Shown: positions 1 to 8,475, counted from the first letter of the stretch. The stretch: 64,000 bases of DNA from Psychromonas algarum (GCF_004376845.1 NZ_SNUW01000007.1:124001-188000); one strand, 5' to 3'. Program-made: numbers and translations. Notes: a model not told the origin generated them from the letters alone.

Positions 1-2
1 CA

Positions 3-269
3 TTAGAGAACACTAACCAGCTTCTATCTGAATTAAAGCTAGTAAAAGAGCAGGGTTACGCAGAAGATAATGAAGAGCAAGAACCTGGTTTACGTTGTAT
101 CGCTGCACCAATATATGATCGTTTTGATAATGTAATTGCGGGAATATCCATTTCATTTCCAACAATCCGTTTTGATGAAAAACGCATTTCATATTATGTT
201 GCTCTATTACATAAAGCAGGTAAAAACATTTCAACACAATTGGGTTGCCATACATACCCAGAAAAATAA
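3..269 (+). CDS. kdgR: IclR-family regulator KdgR, C-terminal part (5' end outside window)
   Basis: This is the last 88 codons of a gene that enters from the left edge, read in the frame beginning at base 3. The residues fit the C-terminal effector-binding domain of IclR regulators, and the run GYAEDNEEQEPGLRCIAAP followed by an AGISISFPTIRFDE motif is what I know from KdgR, the repressor of pectin and ketodeoxyuronate catabolism. The assignment is supported by the operon to the right: a KdgR-type operator at 709-727, a symporter and oligogalacturonate lyase. The DNA-binding domain is not visible here, so another IclR paralogue cannot be fully excluded. Confidence 0.8.
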   Translation, partial: LENTNQLLSELKLVKEQGYAEDNEEQEPGLRCIAAPIYDRFDNVIAGISISFPTIRFDEKRISYYVALLHKAGKNISTQLGCHTYPEK

Positions 270-318
270 TCCCCTTGAAAACCCCCACCTTTTTTCAATG
301 ATTATTTTTATATACAGG

Positions 319-352
319 ATGCTTTATTAAGCCTCAACACTTAATAAAGCAT
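319..352 (+). terminator. AT-rich hairpin after kdgR
   Basis: A perfect 12-bp inverted repeat (ATGCTTTATTAA, 319-330, pairing with 341-352) with a 10-nt loop lies 50 bp after the kdgR stop and is followed by a short T-containing tail. It is a plausible but weak intrinsic terminator. The rest of the 270-795 gap holds the KdgR operator and otherwise nothing I recognise. Confidence 0.45.
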
Positions 353-708
353 GTTTATAGCAACCACAACTCTCTTTCCGATCTTTATCCTAGTGTAAAA
401 ATATCAGCTACATTCTTTTTCTTAATTATCGCCAGAGAAACGAGAGAAGCTCAAATGCACTCAATATTTTTATCTCACAATAATGAGTAAATCCTTAGGG
501 AAAATTCAATTTAATTTACACAGCTATTTAATACTCGACTTTAACTATCTTATTAAAGTTTTACACTCCATAAATTCCCCCTCTACAGCATCATATCTTC
601 AGCATTAAATAAGGCAGTACCTTATTTAATTAAAACGATTTACTAAAAGAGCAAATAACAAAATGCATAAAAAGCGATCTTCATCACGCACATTTAATTT
701 GAAAAATA

Positions 709-727
709 AATGAAACGATGTTTCAAT
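709..727. promoter_or_regulatory. KdgR-type operator upstream of the pectin-oligomer operon
   Basis: The inverted repeat TGAAAC-GAT-GTTTCA occupies 711-725 and is flanked by A/T, matching the KdgR box consensus (AAT-GAAA centre TTTC-ATT) known from enterobacteria and Vibrio/Shewanella. It lies about 70 bp before the start of the symporter gene, where a repressor would block transcription, and a KdgR homologue is encoded just upstream. Confidence 0.75.
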
Positions 728-794
728 AAAGAAAGAACAAGGGTTCAATTGAAATTTAATTTTATATTACATAAAAAAACTAAAGAGGTTCAGT

Positions 795-2552
795 ATGAAT
801 TACGATTATCTAGTGATAGGTGGTTATTTCGCTCTGATGATAACCATCAGCTTTATGTTCAAAAGAATGGCAAATAATAGCTCCAGTGATTACTTTCGTG
901 GGGGCGGTAAAATGCTTTGGTGGATGGTAGGTTCAACTGCATTTATGACCCAATTCTCAGCTTGGACATTCACAGGTGCAGCAGGTAAAGCTTATAGCTC
1001 AGGCTTTGCGGTAACAGGGGTATTTCTAGGTAACGTATTGGCTTATTTAATTGCGTATTTATACTTTGCAAAACGTTTTCGTCAAATGCGTGTTGATACA
1101 CCAACTGAAGGTATACGTCATCGTTTCTCTGGCACCAATGAGCAATTTTTCACATGGGTAATTATCCCTCTAAGCATTATTAATGGTGGTGTTTGGTTAA
1201 ATGGATTGGGCGTCTTTGCCTCTGCAGTATTCCATGCTGACATTGTGAGCACCATTTGGATAACAGGTCTGGCCGTATTAGCGATTTCATTAATTAGTGG
1301 TGCTTGGGGTGTTGTAGCATCTGACTTTATTCAAACCTTAGTTATTGCTGTTATATCAGTAGCTTGTGCAATTGTGGCATTAATTGCTATCGGTGGTCCA
1401 GGTGAAATGGTGACTCAGTTCCCTTCTAATTTTTGGATTGGCCCTGACATGAATTACCCACTATTAATTGTCTGCTCATTCTTATTTTTTGTGGTTAAAC
1501 AACTGCAAAGTATCAATAACATGCAAGATTCATATCGTTTTTTAAGTGCCAAAGACTCAAAGAATGCAAGTAAAGCCGCATTAATGGCTGGTTTAATGAT
1601 GTTAGTTGGTACTGTGATTTGGTTTATTCCACCATGGGTTTCTGCAAGTTTATATCCAGATGCAGCAGCACAATACCCAGAACTTGGTAAAAAAGCAGGC
1701 GATGCCGTATACCTAGTATTTGCCCGAGAAGCGATGCCTATTGGTACAGTCGGTTTATTAATGGCCGGTTTATTTGCTGCAACCATGTCATCAATGGACT
1801 CAGCATTAAACCGAAACTCTGGTATTTTTGTTCGTAGCTTCTATTCAACGATTTTACGTAAAGGTAAAGCTAATGAAAAAGAGCAATTAAGAGCTGGTCA
1901 AGTTGCTTGTATTGTCAATGGATTGCTAGTGATAATGACAGCGCAATTCTTTACTTCACTTAAAGAGTTGAGCTTATTTGATTTAATGATGCAAGTTTCA
2001 ACTCTATTACAAGGTCCAATTTTAGTACCTTTATTCTTTGGTATGCTAATTCGTAAAACGCCTAAATGGGCACCATGGGCAACGGTTATCTTCGGTGGAT
2101 GTGTATCATGGTCAATTATGACTATTTTTACACCTCAAGTTGTTGGTAGTTGGTTTGGCCTTGAAAACTTGACTGGTCGTGAAATTTCAGAATTCCGCAC
2201 TACAATTACCATTGCTGCCCACTTATTCTTAACAGGCGGTTTCTTCTGGGCATCAACACTTTTCTACTCTGAAGCTAAAGACAATAACAAAAAAGAAACA
2301 GAAAAATTCTTTAAAGATGTTGAGACAGAAGTCATTGCAGAAGATGATCAAGATATATTTGACAGAATGCAACGCAACAAACTTGGCATATTAGTAATGG
2401 TAATGGGTGTTGGTTTAAGTGCTATGGTCTTTATACCCAATCCATTATCTGGACGCATTGTTTTCTTAGGCTGTGCTCTTGCAATACTCGGTATCGGTTA
2501 TGCTTTAAAACGAAGTGCAAAACTAGATAACACCATCAATAAAATCACTTAG
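795..2552 (+). CDS. SSS-family sodium/uronate-oligomer symporter
   Basis: A 585-residue protein of the sodium:solute symporter family with about 14 hydrophobic segments spread over its length. Conserved family stretches are visible, for example SDYFRGGGKMLWWMVGSTAF near residues 31-50 and ATMSSMDSALNRN near 330. It should import an acidic sugar or oligosaccharide with Na+ across the inner membrane. A strong AAGAGG ribosome site precedes the ATG. It is the first gene of an operon with oligogalacturonate lyase under a KdgR box, so unsaturated digalacturonate or a related pectin oligomer is the likely substrate (inference). A clear paralogue lies at 40368-42158; both resemble the Toa-type symporters of alginate loci, so alginate oligomers are an alternative substrate. 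Confidence 0.85.
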   Translation: MNYDYLVIGGYFALMITISFMFKRMANNSSSDYFRGGGKMLWWMVGSTAFMTQFSAWTFTGAAGKAYSSGFAVTGVFLGNVLAYLIAYLYFAKRFRQMRVDTPTEGIRHRFSGTNEQFFTWVIIPLSIINGGVWLNGLGVFASAVFHADIVSTIWITGLAVLAISLISGAWGVVASDFIQTLVIAVISVACAIVALIAIGGPGEMVTQFPSNFWIGPDMNYPLLIVCSFLFFVVKQLQSINNMQDSYRFLSAKDSKNASKAALMAGLMMLVGTVIWFIPPWVSASLYPDAAAQYPELGKKAGDAVYLVFAREAMPIGTVGLLMAGLFAATMSSMDSALNRNSGIFVRSFYSTILRKGKANEKEQLRAGQVACIVNGLLVIMTAQFFTSLKELSLFDLMMQVSTLLQGPILVPLFFGMLIRKTPKWAPWATVIFGGCVSWSIMTIFTPQVVGSWFGLENLTGREISEFRTTITIAAHLFLTGGFFWASTLFYSEAKDNNKKETEKFFKDVETEVIAEDDQDIFDRMQRNKLGILVMVMGVGLSAMVFIPNPLSGRIVFLGCALAILGIGYALKRSAKLDNTINKIT

Positions 2553-2565
2553 TAAATTAATTAAT

Positions 2566-2598
2566 AAAATCAGCAGTTATAAGTTAACAGCTGATTTT
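2566..2598 (+). promoter_or_regulatory. Intercistronic terminator/attenuator hairpin before ogl
   Basis: AAAATCAGC (2566-2574) pairs with GCTGATTTT (2590-2598) and is followed directly by T and then by the strong GGAGG ribosome site of the lyase gene. A hairpin with a T tail inside the operon should partly terminate and set the symporter:lyase ratio, or protect the upstream mRNA. Confidence 0.5.
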
Positions 2599-2609
2599 TA
2601 GGAGGCTTT

Positions 2610-3785
2610 ATGTCTAAAGGTTGCATTATCCCACTTACATTTTCTGACTTTATCGATAGCGATACAGGTATTAAAGTAACACGATTAACCCCTACAAATA
2701 TGACGTGTCATCGTAATTATTTCTATCAAAAGTGTTTTACACAAGACGGTAAAAATCTACTCTTTGCAGGCGACTTCGATGGTCAACGTAATTACTACTT
2801 ATTAGATTTTGATAAACAACAAGCGACTCAATTAACCGAAGGTACTGGCGATAACACTTTCGGTGGCTTTATCTCGAGTGATGAAAAGTCATTTTTCTAC
2901 GTAAAAAATGAATTGCATTTAATTAAAGTTGATCTATCAACTTTACAAGAAAGTATTATCTATTCAGTTGATGACAAATGGAAAGGCTATGGTACATGGG
3001 TCGCTAATAGTGACTGTACAAAACTGGTCGGTATTGAAATATTAAAAAGCTGTTGGAAGCCATTATCTGATTGGCAAAAATTCCATGATTTTTACCATAC
3101 CAAGCCGACTTGCCGTTTAATCAAAATAGATATTAAAACAGGAGAACTAGAAGTTGTTCACCAAGAAGATGCATGGTTAGGGCACCCTATATATCGTCCA
3201 TTTAATGATACCTGTATTGCTTTCTGCCATGAAGGTCCACACGATTTAGTCGATGCGCGTATGTGGTTAGTTAATGAAGATGGGACTCATGTTCGTAAAA
3301 TAAAAGATCATGCTCCAGGTGAGTCATGTACTCATGAATTTTGGATCCCCGATGGCAGTGCGATGGCGTATGTTTCTTATTTTAAAGGTAAACAGAGTCG
3401 TATCATCTACAAATTGAACCCAGAAACACTTGAAAATGAAGCGCTGATGGAGATGCCAGCGTGCTCTCATTTAATGAGTAATTTTGATGGTTCATTGATG
3501 GTTGGAGATGGCTCAGGAACACCTGTTGATGTTGTGGATGGCACTGGTTATAGCATTGATAACGACCCATTTCTTTATATTTTAAATACTAAAAATAAAT
3601 CCTATAAAAAATTAGCTAAACATAGCTCATCATGGAAAGTATTAGATGGGGATCGCCAAATAACTCATCCTCATCCTTCGTTTACTCCCGATGATAGTGC
3701 CGTTTTATTTACTAGTGATTTTGAAGGTTTGCCTGCTCTTTATTTAGCAGAAGTACCACAAAATTTTGTGAATCCTGATGACTGA
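2610..3785 (+). CDS. ogl: Oligogalacturonate lyase (PL22)
   Basis: This 391-residue cytoplasmic beta-propeller enzyme cleaves di- and oligogalacturonides by beta-elimination to 5-keto-4-deoxyuronate. The length fits the PL22 family (about 388). Residues that bind Mn2+ in the characterised Yersinia enzyme are present at the same numbering: His287 (CSHLMS), Gln350, His353 and His355 (RQITHPHPSF), and the presumed catalytic base His242 (CTHEFW) is also there. The gene follows the symporter by 57 bp with a GGAGG ribosome site and shares its KdgR-controlled promoter. No signal peptide is visible, in keeping with cleavage after import. Confidence 0.95.
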   Translation: MSKGCIIPLTFSDFIDSDTGIKVTRLTPTNMTCHRNYFYQKCFTQDGKNLLFAGDFDGQRNYYLLDFDKQQATQLTEGTGDNTFGGFISSDEKSFFYVKNELHLIKVDLSTLQESIIYSVDDKWKGYGTWVANSDCTKLVGIEILKSCWKPLSDWQKFHDFYHTKPTCRLIKIDIKTGELEVVHQEDAWLGHPIYRPFNDTCIAFCHEGPHDLVDARMWLVNEDGTHVRKIKDHAPGESCTHEFWIPDGSAMAYVSYFKGKQSRIIYKLNPETLENEALMEMPACSHLMSNFDGSLMVGDGSGTPVDVVDGTGYSIDNDPFLYILNTKNKSYKKLAKHSSSWKVLDGDRQITHPHPSFTPDDSAVLFTSDFEGLPALYLAEVPQNFVNPDD

Positions 3786-3812
3786 AGTTTAGGTAATAGA
3801 AAGGAAATGAGA

Positions 3813-4045
3813 ATGAAAAAATAGCGCGTTCACTTGGCCTTATTGCTGCTTTGTATGCATTTAGCGTACATGCGGCAAATTCACTGTGTTTTATTACTTA
3901 TGATAGTGAGCAATAAAGCAACATTAACGGGTCAAAATCCACCGTTAAAGAGTTTACTAAAAAAAGTGGATAAAGCATTAACAGATAATTCAAAAGCACA
4001 GAAAAACATCAGTTATTTAAATAATCGGGGCGTGACTAAATACTA
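3813..4045 (+). pseudogene. Remnant of a small secreted-protein gene
   Basis: An AAGGA ribosome site precedes ATG at 3813, but after three codons the frame hits TAG in a six-A run. Restoring one A gives a textbook signal peptide (MKKIARSLGLIAALYAFSVHA) in the frame starting GCG at 3824, which then stops at about 3916. The distal part is open only in a third frame, ending TAA at 4043-4045 next to the terminator. The pattern suggests a short exported protein of the pectin operon broken by at least two indels. No family could be recognised. A genuine small ORF in the distal frame is possible but has no ribosome site. Confidence 0.5.
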
Positions 4046-4064
4046 ATTAGTAACGCCCTTTGTT
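4028..4064. terminator. Bidirectional terminator between the pectin and sulfur modules
   Basis: A 12-bp stem with one mismatch: GGGCGT-ACTAA on the left arm (4028-4039) pairs with the right arm ending CGCCC at 4058, and TTTGTT follows. It lies between convergent transcription units and can serve both. Confidence 0.7.
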
Positions 4065-4068
4065 ATGT

Positions 4069-5778
4069 CTAAATCTTAGCAAATTGATAAGTACGATAAC
4101 CACCAATTAAGTTTCGGGCCTTAAAACCATTATTAACTAACTGACGATAAGCCACATTACCGCGTAAACCGACCTGACAATAAATAATAATCTCTTTATC
4201 TTTTGGCAGTTCATGCATTCGCTGGCGCAACTCATCAACCGGAATATTAATCGCTTCACCAATAACGCCAGTATTTTTTAATTCATTAGGATTGCGCACA
4301 TCTAACAATACTTGCTGATCAGTTAAGTGATCAATTTGCTCAAAATGTATTGCTTTGCTATCCCCCTTCATCAGATTATGCGCAACAAAAGCCGCTTGGT
4401 TAATCACATCTTTTGCACTACCAAATGGAGGGGCATAAGTTAATTCTAAATGTTGCAGTTGCTCAACCGTCATACCAGCACGCTGTGCAACAGCCATAAT
4501 ATCAATACGCTTATCAATACCGTCTTTACCTGCAGCTTGAGCGCCAAGTATTTTACCGCTAACAGGATCAAACAACATTTTGAAAGATACAATTTCTGCA
4601 CCAGGATAATAACTCGCATGACTTGCCGTGTGCACGTACACTTTTTCATAAGCAATATTGTCACGTTTTAATTGTTTTTCATTTTTCCCCGTTGACGCAA
4701 TCGCTAAATCAAAAATCTTACAGATAGCCGTACCCTGTGTACCTTGATAGCTTTCATTACGCCCTAACATATTGTCAGCTGCCATTCGCCCTTGACGGTT
4801 AGCAGGCCCAGCTAGTGGGACGATAGTTTGTGCACCAGTGACAAAATCTTGCTCTTCAATAGCATCTCCCACTGCATAAATAGCAGGATCACTGGTTTGC
4901 ATTTGCGCGTTCACTTTAATACCGCCTAATAGGCCTATTTCTAACCCTGTTTGTTTGGCTAATGACGTTTCAGGTCGGACTCCAATCGCCATTATCAAAA
5001 TATCAGTATCAAGTTTGTCACCATTATTTAAGCTCAGCGTTAAATGACCATATAAGTGTTGGTGTTCTGTTTTCTCACCCGCATTTATATTTGCAACGGA
5101 AGCTGAAGATATAAACTCAACACTTTCAAGTGCCACTCCCAAGCGCAAATCAATGCCATTATTACGGATCACTTCATGTGCAAAACCGGCCATCTCTTTA
5201 TCAACAGGAGTCATCACTTGATCCGCTAATTCAACTAAAGTCGTTTTAATACCTAAAGCATGAAATGCTTCCATCATTTCTAAGCCAATAAAACCACCGC
5301 CGACCACGGTTGCGTGTTCCACTTTGTTTTCGCTTAATGTATGAAGAATTTTATCCATATCTGGAATATTACGTAGCGAATGCGTTAATGGATTTTGAAT
5401 GCCAGCAATAGGCGGAACGATCGGTCCCGCACCTGGGCTCAATAATAAAAAGTCATAACTTTCAGTGTATTCACTATTGTCACTTAATAATCGAATCGTG
5501 ACTTGTTTATTAGCACGATCAATACTCACCACTTCACTCAGTGGTCGTACATCGACATTAAAACGAGCAAGAAAACTTTCTGGCGTTTGTAGTAATAATT
5601 TACTTCTCTCTTTAATCTCGCCACCAATATGATAAGGCAAACCGCAGTTAGCAAAAGAAACAAAAGGACCGCGTTCAAACATAATAATTTGCGCATCTTC
5701 ACTCAAACGACGAGCACGGGCTGCTGCAGACGCGCCACCAGCGACACCACCAATGATAACGATTTTAGTCATACTCAT
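4069..5778 (-). CDS. FAD-dependent CoA-disulfide/polysulfide reductase with C-terminal rhodanese
   Basis: 569 residues: an N-terminal FAD-binding pyridine-nucleotide-disulfide oxidoreductase (IIGGVAGGASAA at 8-19), the single active Cys45 of the CoA-disulfide reductase class (FANCGLPYH), an NAD(P) fold near 155-190, a dimerisation domain to about 450, and a rhodanese domain with loop CQVGLRG (Cys534). This order is that of the Npsr/CoADR-RHD enzymes, which reduce polysulfide or CoA-persulfide with NAD(P)H and pass sulfane sulfur to the rhodanese cysteine. It is cytosolic. It is transcribed divergently from a persulfide-sensing type ArsR regulator and two sulfur transporters, which supports a role in sulfane-sulfur reduction or detoxification. 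Confidence 0.88.
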   Translation of the reverse strand: MSMTKIVIIGGVAGGASAAARARRLSEDAQIIMFERGPFVSFANCGLPYHIGGEIKERSKLLLQTPESFLARFNVDVRPLSEVVSIDRANKQVTIRLLSDNSEYTESYDFLLLSPGAGPIVPPIAGIQNPLTHSLRNIPDMDKILHTLSENKVEHATVVGGGFIGLEMMEAFHALGIKTTLVELADQVMTPVDKEMAGFAHEVIRNNGIDLRLGVALESVEFISSASVANINAGEKTEHQHLYGHLTLSLNNGDKLDTDILIMAIGVRPETSLAKQTGLEIGLLGGIKVNAQMQTSDPAIYAVGDAIEEQDFVTGAQTIVPLAGPANRQGRMAADNMLGRNESYQGTQGTAICKIFDLAIASTGKNEKQLKRDNIAYEKVYVHTASHASYYPGAEIVSFKMLFDPVSGKILGAQAAGKDGIDKRIDIMAVAQRAGMTVEQLQHLELTYAPPFGSAKDVINQAAFVAHNLMKGDSKAIHFEQIDHLTDQQVLLDVRNPNELKNTGVIGEAINIPVDELRQRMHELPKDKEIIIYCQVGLRGNVAYRQLVNNGFKARNLIGGYRTYQFAKI

Positions 5779-5881
5779 TTACCTCTCTATAAAACATGCC
5801 ATTTAGTCATCAATATTGATAACTAAAATAATCACTAACTAATGTTGTTCTTTATTCAATGGATGAACTATAAAACAAAAG

Positions 5882-5927
5882 ATTAGTAAAAGCTAATACA
5901 GCAAAAACTAATTAAGGCTTTACTAAT
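5882..5927. promoter_or_regulatory. Paired inverted repeats, likely operator of the ArsR/BigR-like regulator
   Basis: ATTAG-TAAAAG-CTAAT is a perfect inverted repeat at 5882-5897. A second, one base longer version occurs in the opposite sense at 5911-5927 (ATTAAGGCTTTACTAAT). Both share ATTAGTAAA and lie in the 200-bp divergent promoter region between the reductase and the regulator gene, as expected for an autoregulated winged-helix repressor acting on both promoters. Confidence 0.55.
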
Positions 5928-5977
5928 TAAAATAAAGCAGTAAGCTTAAAAAAATAAACCTAACAAAAGAGAGCATT

Positions 5978-6274
5978 ATGCAATTAGAGGATATGCAAGA
6001 GCGTACAACCGAAGTCGCTGAATTATTAAAAACGATGGCTCATCCAGAAAGATTAATGGTGTTATGCCAGTTGGTTGATGGCGAGCAAGGATTTGGACAG
6101 TTACAAGAAAATTCTACACTCAGCCAATCTGCATTTTCACAACAATTAAGTGTATTGAAAAAACATAATTTGGTGACGGTCCGTAAAGAGTCACAAGCTG
6201 TTTTTTACAGCCTAGCCGATAAACGGATCGAAGCTCTTATTACTAGTTTTCATCGCATTTTCTGTGCTGAGTAG
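5978..6274 (+). CDS. ArsR-family sulfane-sulfur-responsive repressor (BigR/YgaV/SqrR-like)
   Basis: A 98-residue ArsR-type winged-helix protein: helix-turn-helix around SQSAFSQQLSVLKKHNLV (50-67) and a beta wing at VRKESQAVFYSL. It has just two cysteines, Cys30 in helix 2 and Cys96 at the C-terminus. They are 66 residues apart, the same spacing as the redox pair of BigR and YgaV, which form a di- or tetrasulfide bridge with persulfides and leave DNA. It ends 8 bp before the first YeeE/YedE gene, so it heads the sulfur-transport operon. An ordinary metal sensor is less likely because the usual metal-site cysteines are absent. Confidence 0.85.
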   Translation: MQLEDMQERTTEVAELLKTMAHPERLMVLCQLVDGEQGFGQLQENSTLSQSAFSQQLSVLKKHNLVTVRKESQAVFYSLADKRIEALITSFHRIFCAE

Positions 6275-6282
6275 AGGTTAAT

Positions 6283-6705
6283 ATGGAATTTACTATGCCT
6301 TGGGCATCCTTATTCGGTGGCATGTTATTAGGTTTATCTGCTGCTTTATTAATGCTATTCAATGGAAAAGTTGCAGGTATCAGTGGAATAGTAGGCGGGT
6401 TATTAACCCCTAAAAAAAATGAAACAAGTTGGCGAGTTGTTTTTGTCATCGGCATGATAATAAGCATCTTTGCTGTCACCCCAATTGGCTTTTCTTTACC
6501 CGATGTAAGTAATAAAGATATCTTGGTTGTTTGTATTGCAGGTTTATTAGTCGGTTTTGGCACTCGCTTAGGAAATGGTTGTACTAGCGGTCACGGAATT
6601 ATTGGTATGGGACGTTTTTCTAAGCGTTCAATTTATGCCACTTGCGCCTTTATGATCAGTGCTATTTTGATGGTTTTATTACGTCGTTTATTAGGAGTAT
6701 TGTAA
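6283..6705 (+). CDS. YeeE/YedE-family sulfur transporter half (PmpA-like)
   Basis: 140 residues with about four membrane helices and the family signature GTRLGNGCTSGHGI, whose Cys100 corresponds to the sulfur-relaying cysteine of the TsuA/YeeE thiosulfate channel family. Short YeeE/YedE proteins usually work in pairs, each supplying one half of the two-fold channel; the partner starts at the last base of this gene's stop codon (TAATG). The transported species is probably thiosulfate or another sulfane-sulfur compound, but the direction is not visible from sequence. Confidence 0.85.
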   Translation: MEFTMPWASLFGGMLLGLSAALLMLFNGKVAGISGIVGGLLTPKKNETSWRVVFVIGMIISIFAVTPIGFSLPDVSNKDILVVCIAGLLVGFGTRLGNGCTSGHGIIGMGRFSKRSIYATCAFMISAILMVLLRRLLGVL

Positions 6706-7196
6706 TGAGTATGTCGCGCACAAAAATAGGAAGCATGTTAATAAGCTTATTATCCGGCCTGTTATTTGGTAGTGGCATGATCATATCAGGCATGGTTGAC
6801 CCTGATAAAGTTATCGCCTTTTTAGATATTTTTGGCGCATGGGATCCTAGCCTTGCTTTTGTTATGGGTGGTGCATTATTAGTCTTTACACCTTTTTATC
6901 ATTTAGTTATTAAAAAGCGTCAAACAGCCATTAATGGAAAAGATTTTGCTGTAAGCAACAAACAAAAAGTGGATAGTAAATTAATCTCAGGTGCTATTAT
7001 TTTTGGAATGGGTTGGGGATTAGCAGGTTTTTGCCCTGGACCTGTGATCGCAAGTATTTCAGGAGGTAGTCATATTATCGGGTTATTTATTCTGTGGATG
7101 GTGATCGGCATATTATGTGCTAACCAATATCTTTCAGGTCGTTTTCCATGCTCTATTATGGCTTCTTCTAAAACAACTGAAGATAAAACTAAATAA
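6705..7196 (+). CDS. YeeE/YedE-family sulfur transporter half (PmpB-like)
   Basis: 163 residues from the ATG that overlaps the previous stop (TAATG at 6703-6707); a longer in-frame start at 6642 lies inside the upstream gene and has no role here. The protein has four membrane segments and the signature GLAGFCPGPVIAS with Cys110, the counterpart of the cysteine in its partner. A basic, variable loop (residues 70-92) faces one side. Tight translational coupling with the upstream half and the BigR-like repressor indicates one operon of regulator plus two-part sulfur channel. Confidence 0.85.
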   Translation: MSMSRTKIGSMLISLLSGLLFGSGMIISGMVDPDKVIAFLDIFGAWDPSLAFVMGGALLVFTPFYHLVIKKRQTAINGKDFAVSNKQKVDSKLISGAIIFGMGWGLAGFCPGPVIASISGGSHIIGLFILWMVIGILCANQYLSGRFPCSIMASSKTTEDKTK

Positions 7197-7308
7197 TAAA
7201 AATTGGAAAAGTAGAGGTTAGATCAAACTCTAATCTAATATCAATAAACTAATGTTTAAGGATTAGGATAGACTTCAAACACAGGTTAATTTTTTAAAGG
7301 ATTAAATA

Positions 7309-7785
7309 ATGAAACTCATACTACTCACTGCTTTTTTAGTACTTAGTAATATCGCATATTCAGCAACCTTAACTGCAGGTATTAAGTCTGTTGGTATTCA
7401 ACTTGGTAGCGCTTCTATTGGCAATGAAAAGTATACTGTAGTCGGCGCTTCTATTGGTTATTTTGCTTTAGAGAATCTGATGGTTGGTGGTGCATATGAA
7501 TATTGGTTTTCTGGAACACCCACAGTTTCGAAAGCAACTCTGCAATCAACTTATTACATCCCAGCTTCTGAGAAAATAAAACCTTATTTTGGTTTGCTAT
7601 ATAGCCATTATTTTGTTGAAGATGTGCCAGATGTTGATTCTTATGGATACAGAGTGGGTGTGGCTTATATTAACTCACCAATGTTAGTAAGCGCAGGTAT
7701 CAGACAAGAAAAATATACGTCTAATAAATCAATATTTTATAATGACGATGTAACAGGTGAAGTGGTAATTGGGTTTAATTTTTAA
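7309..7785 (+). CDS. Small outer-membrane beta-barrel protein, unknown role
   Basis: 158 residues with a signal peptide (MKLILLTAFLVLSNIAYSA), then alternating amphipathic strands and a C-terminal phenylalanine (VIGFNF), the classic recognition end of outer-membrane barrels. Length and strand number suggest an 8-stranded OmpX/OmpW-like fold. A clear AAAGGA ribosome site precedes the ATG. It stands alone with its own terminator and I do not recognise the specific family. Confidence 0.65.
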   Translation: MKLILLTAFLVLSNIAYSATLTAGIKSVGIQLGSASIGNEKYTVVGASIGYFALENLMVGGAYEYWFSGTPTVSKATLQSTYYIPASEKIKPYFGLLYSHYFVEDVPDVDSYGYRVGVAYINSPMLVSAGIRQEKYTSNKSIFYNDDVTGEVVIGFNF

Positions 7786-7805
7786 AACCAACAATTGATT
7801 AAAAA

Positions 7806-7842
7806 TAGAGCTAGTTTTTTATATTAACTAACTCTACTTTTA
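7806..7842. terminator. Terminator between convergent genes
   Basis: TAGAGCTAGTT (7806-7816) pairs with AACTAACTCTA (7826-7836) with one mismatch and is followed by CTTTTAG. On the other strand an A/T-rich stretch also follows the stem, so it can serve the convergent stress-protein gene. Confidence 0.6.
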
Positions 7843-7846
7843 GAGC

Positions 7847-8461
7847 TTATTTTTTGATTAATAACATATCACAAGGCAAGTCTGTTAATAACGCTGTTGT
7901 AGTACTGCCGATCCACAATTGCTCTAATTTATTACGAGCAATTAAACCGATCACCAATATATTACTGTTCTGCTCTATTATGTGGGCAGTTAAAGCTGTT
8001 TCAGGCATGCCTTCTAATAAAATACATTTATCTAAAGTAATACGCTGTTTTTTCGCAAAAAAAGTCAAACCATTACGATGTGCAGCTAGGATCTTAGTTT
8101 TATACTTTGCCAAAGGCCAAGTAATATTACAACAATGTACCACTGACCACTTTGCTTTTAATAATGCAGCCAATTGTTCAGTATATGAAACAATATGAGT
8201 ATCTACCCTGCCTGTACTCGCATTTTCATGTATAGGATCAACAGCAGCCAAAACCTTAATAGGATTTCTCCACGGTTTTTTATTTACAATCAAAACAGGC
8301 GCATCAATTGCCGTTAATTTTTGAAAAATAGAATGTCGTTTCGCAACAATATTATCTTCGATAACAACTAGAGTCTGCTCTTGACTATGCACTTCATCAT
8401 TAAGCACTGATAAATAATCAGCAGTTTGATTAATAATAACTTCCACTTGAATCGCATTCAT
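7847..8461 (-). CDS. UspE-like tandem universal stress protein, distal part
   Basis: 204 codons. Residues from about 66 to the end form a complete Usp domain (beta strand KVLAAVDPIH; nucleotide-type end IGSTTTALLTDLPCDMLLIKK). The first 65 residues look like the second half of another Usp domain (strands EVII, QTLVVIE, APVLIVN). There is no ribosome site before the ATG at 8461. The missing first half is the 74-codon ORF just upstream in the -1 related frame, joined by an A-AAA-AAG heptamer, so the two are best read as one UspE-like gene of about 284 residues interrupted by a frameshift. UspE proteins act in stress survival, and this one may bind nucleotide weakly or not at all because the G-rich loop is poor. 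Confidence 0.65.
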   Translation of the reverse strand: MNAIQVEVIINQTADYLSVLNDEVHSQEQTLVVIEDNIVAKRHSIFQKLTAIDAPVLIVNKKPWRNPIKVLAAVDPIHENASTGRVDTHIVSYTEQLAALLKAKWSVVHCCNITWPLAKYKTKILAAHRNGLTFFAKKQRITLDKCILLEGMPETALTAHIIEQNSNILVIGLIARNKLEQLWIGSTTTALLTDLPCDMLLIKK

Positions 8462-8475
8462 TGCAAAAAACTTAA

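Noticed and set aside
744-753. TTCAATTGAA palindrome as a second KdgR box
   Set aside because: It lacks the TGAAAC/GTTTCA half-sites; 10-bp AT palindromes are common in this DNA.
1454-1786. 110-codon minus-strand frame inside the symporter
   Set aside because: Antisense shadow of a well-supported gene, with no ribosome site and composition set by the other strand.
3834-4046. 70-codon open frame overlapping the region after ogl
   Set aside because: No ribosome site, unnatural N-terminus; the true gene start is at 3813 in another frame, so I treat the region as a pseudogene.
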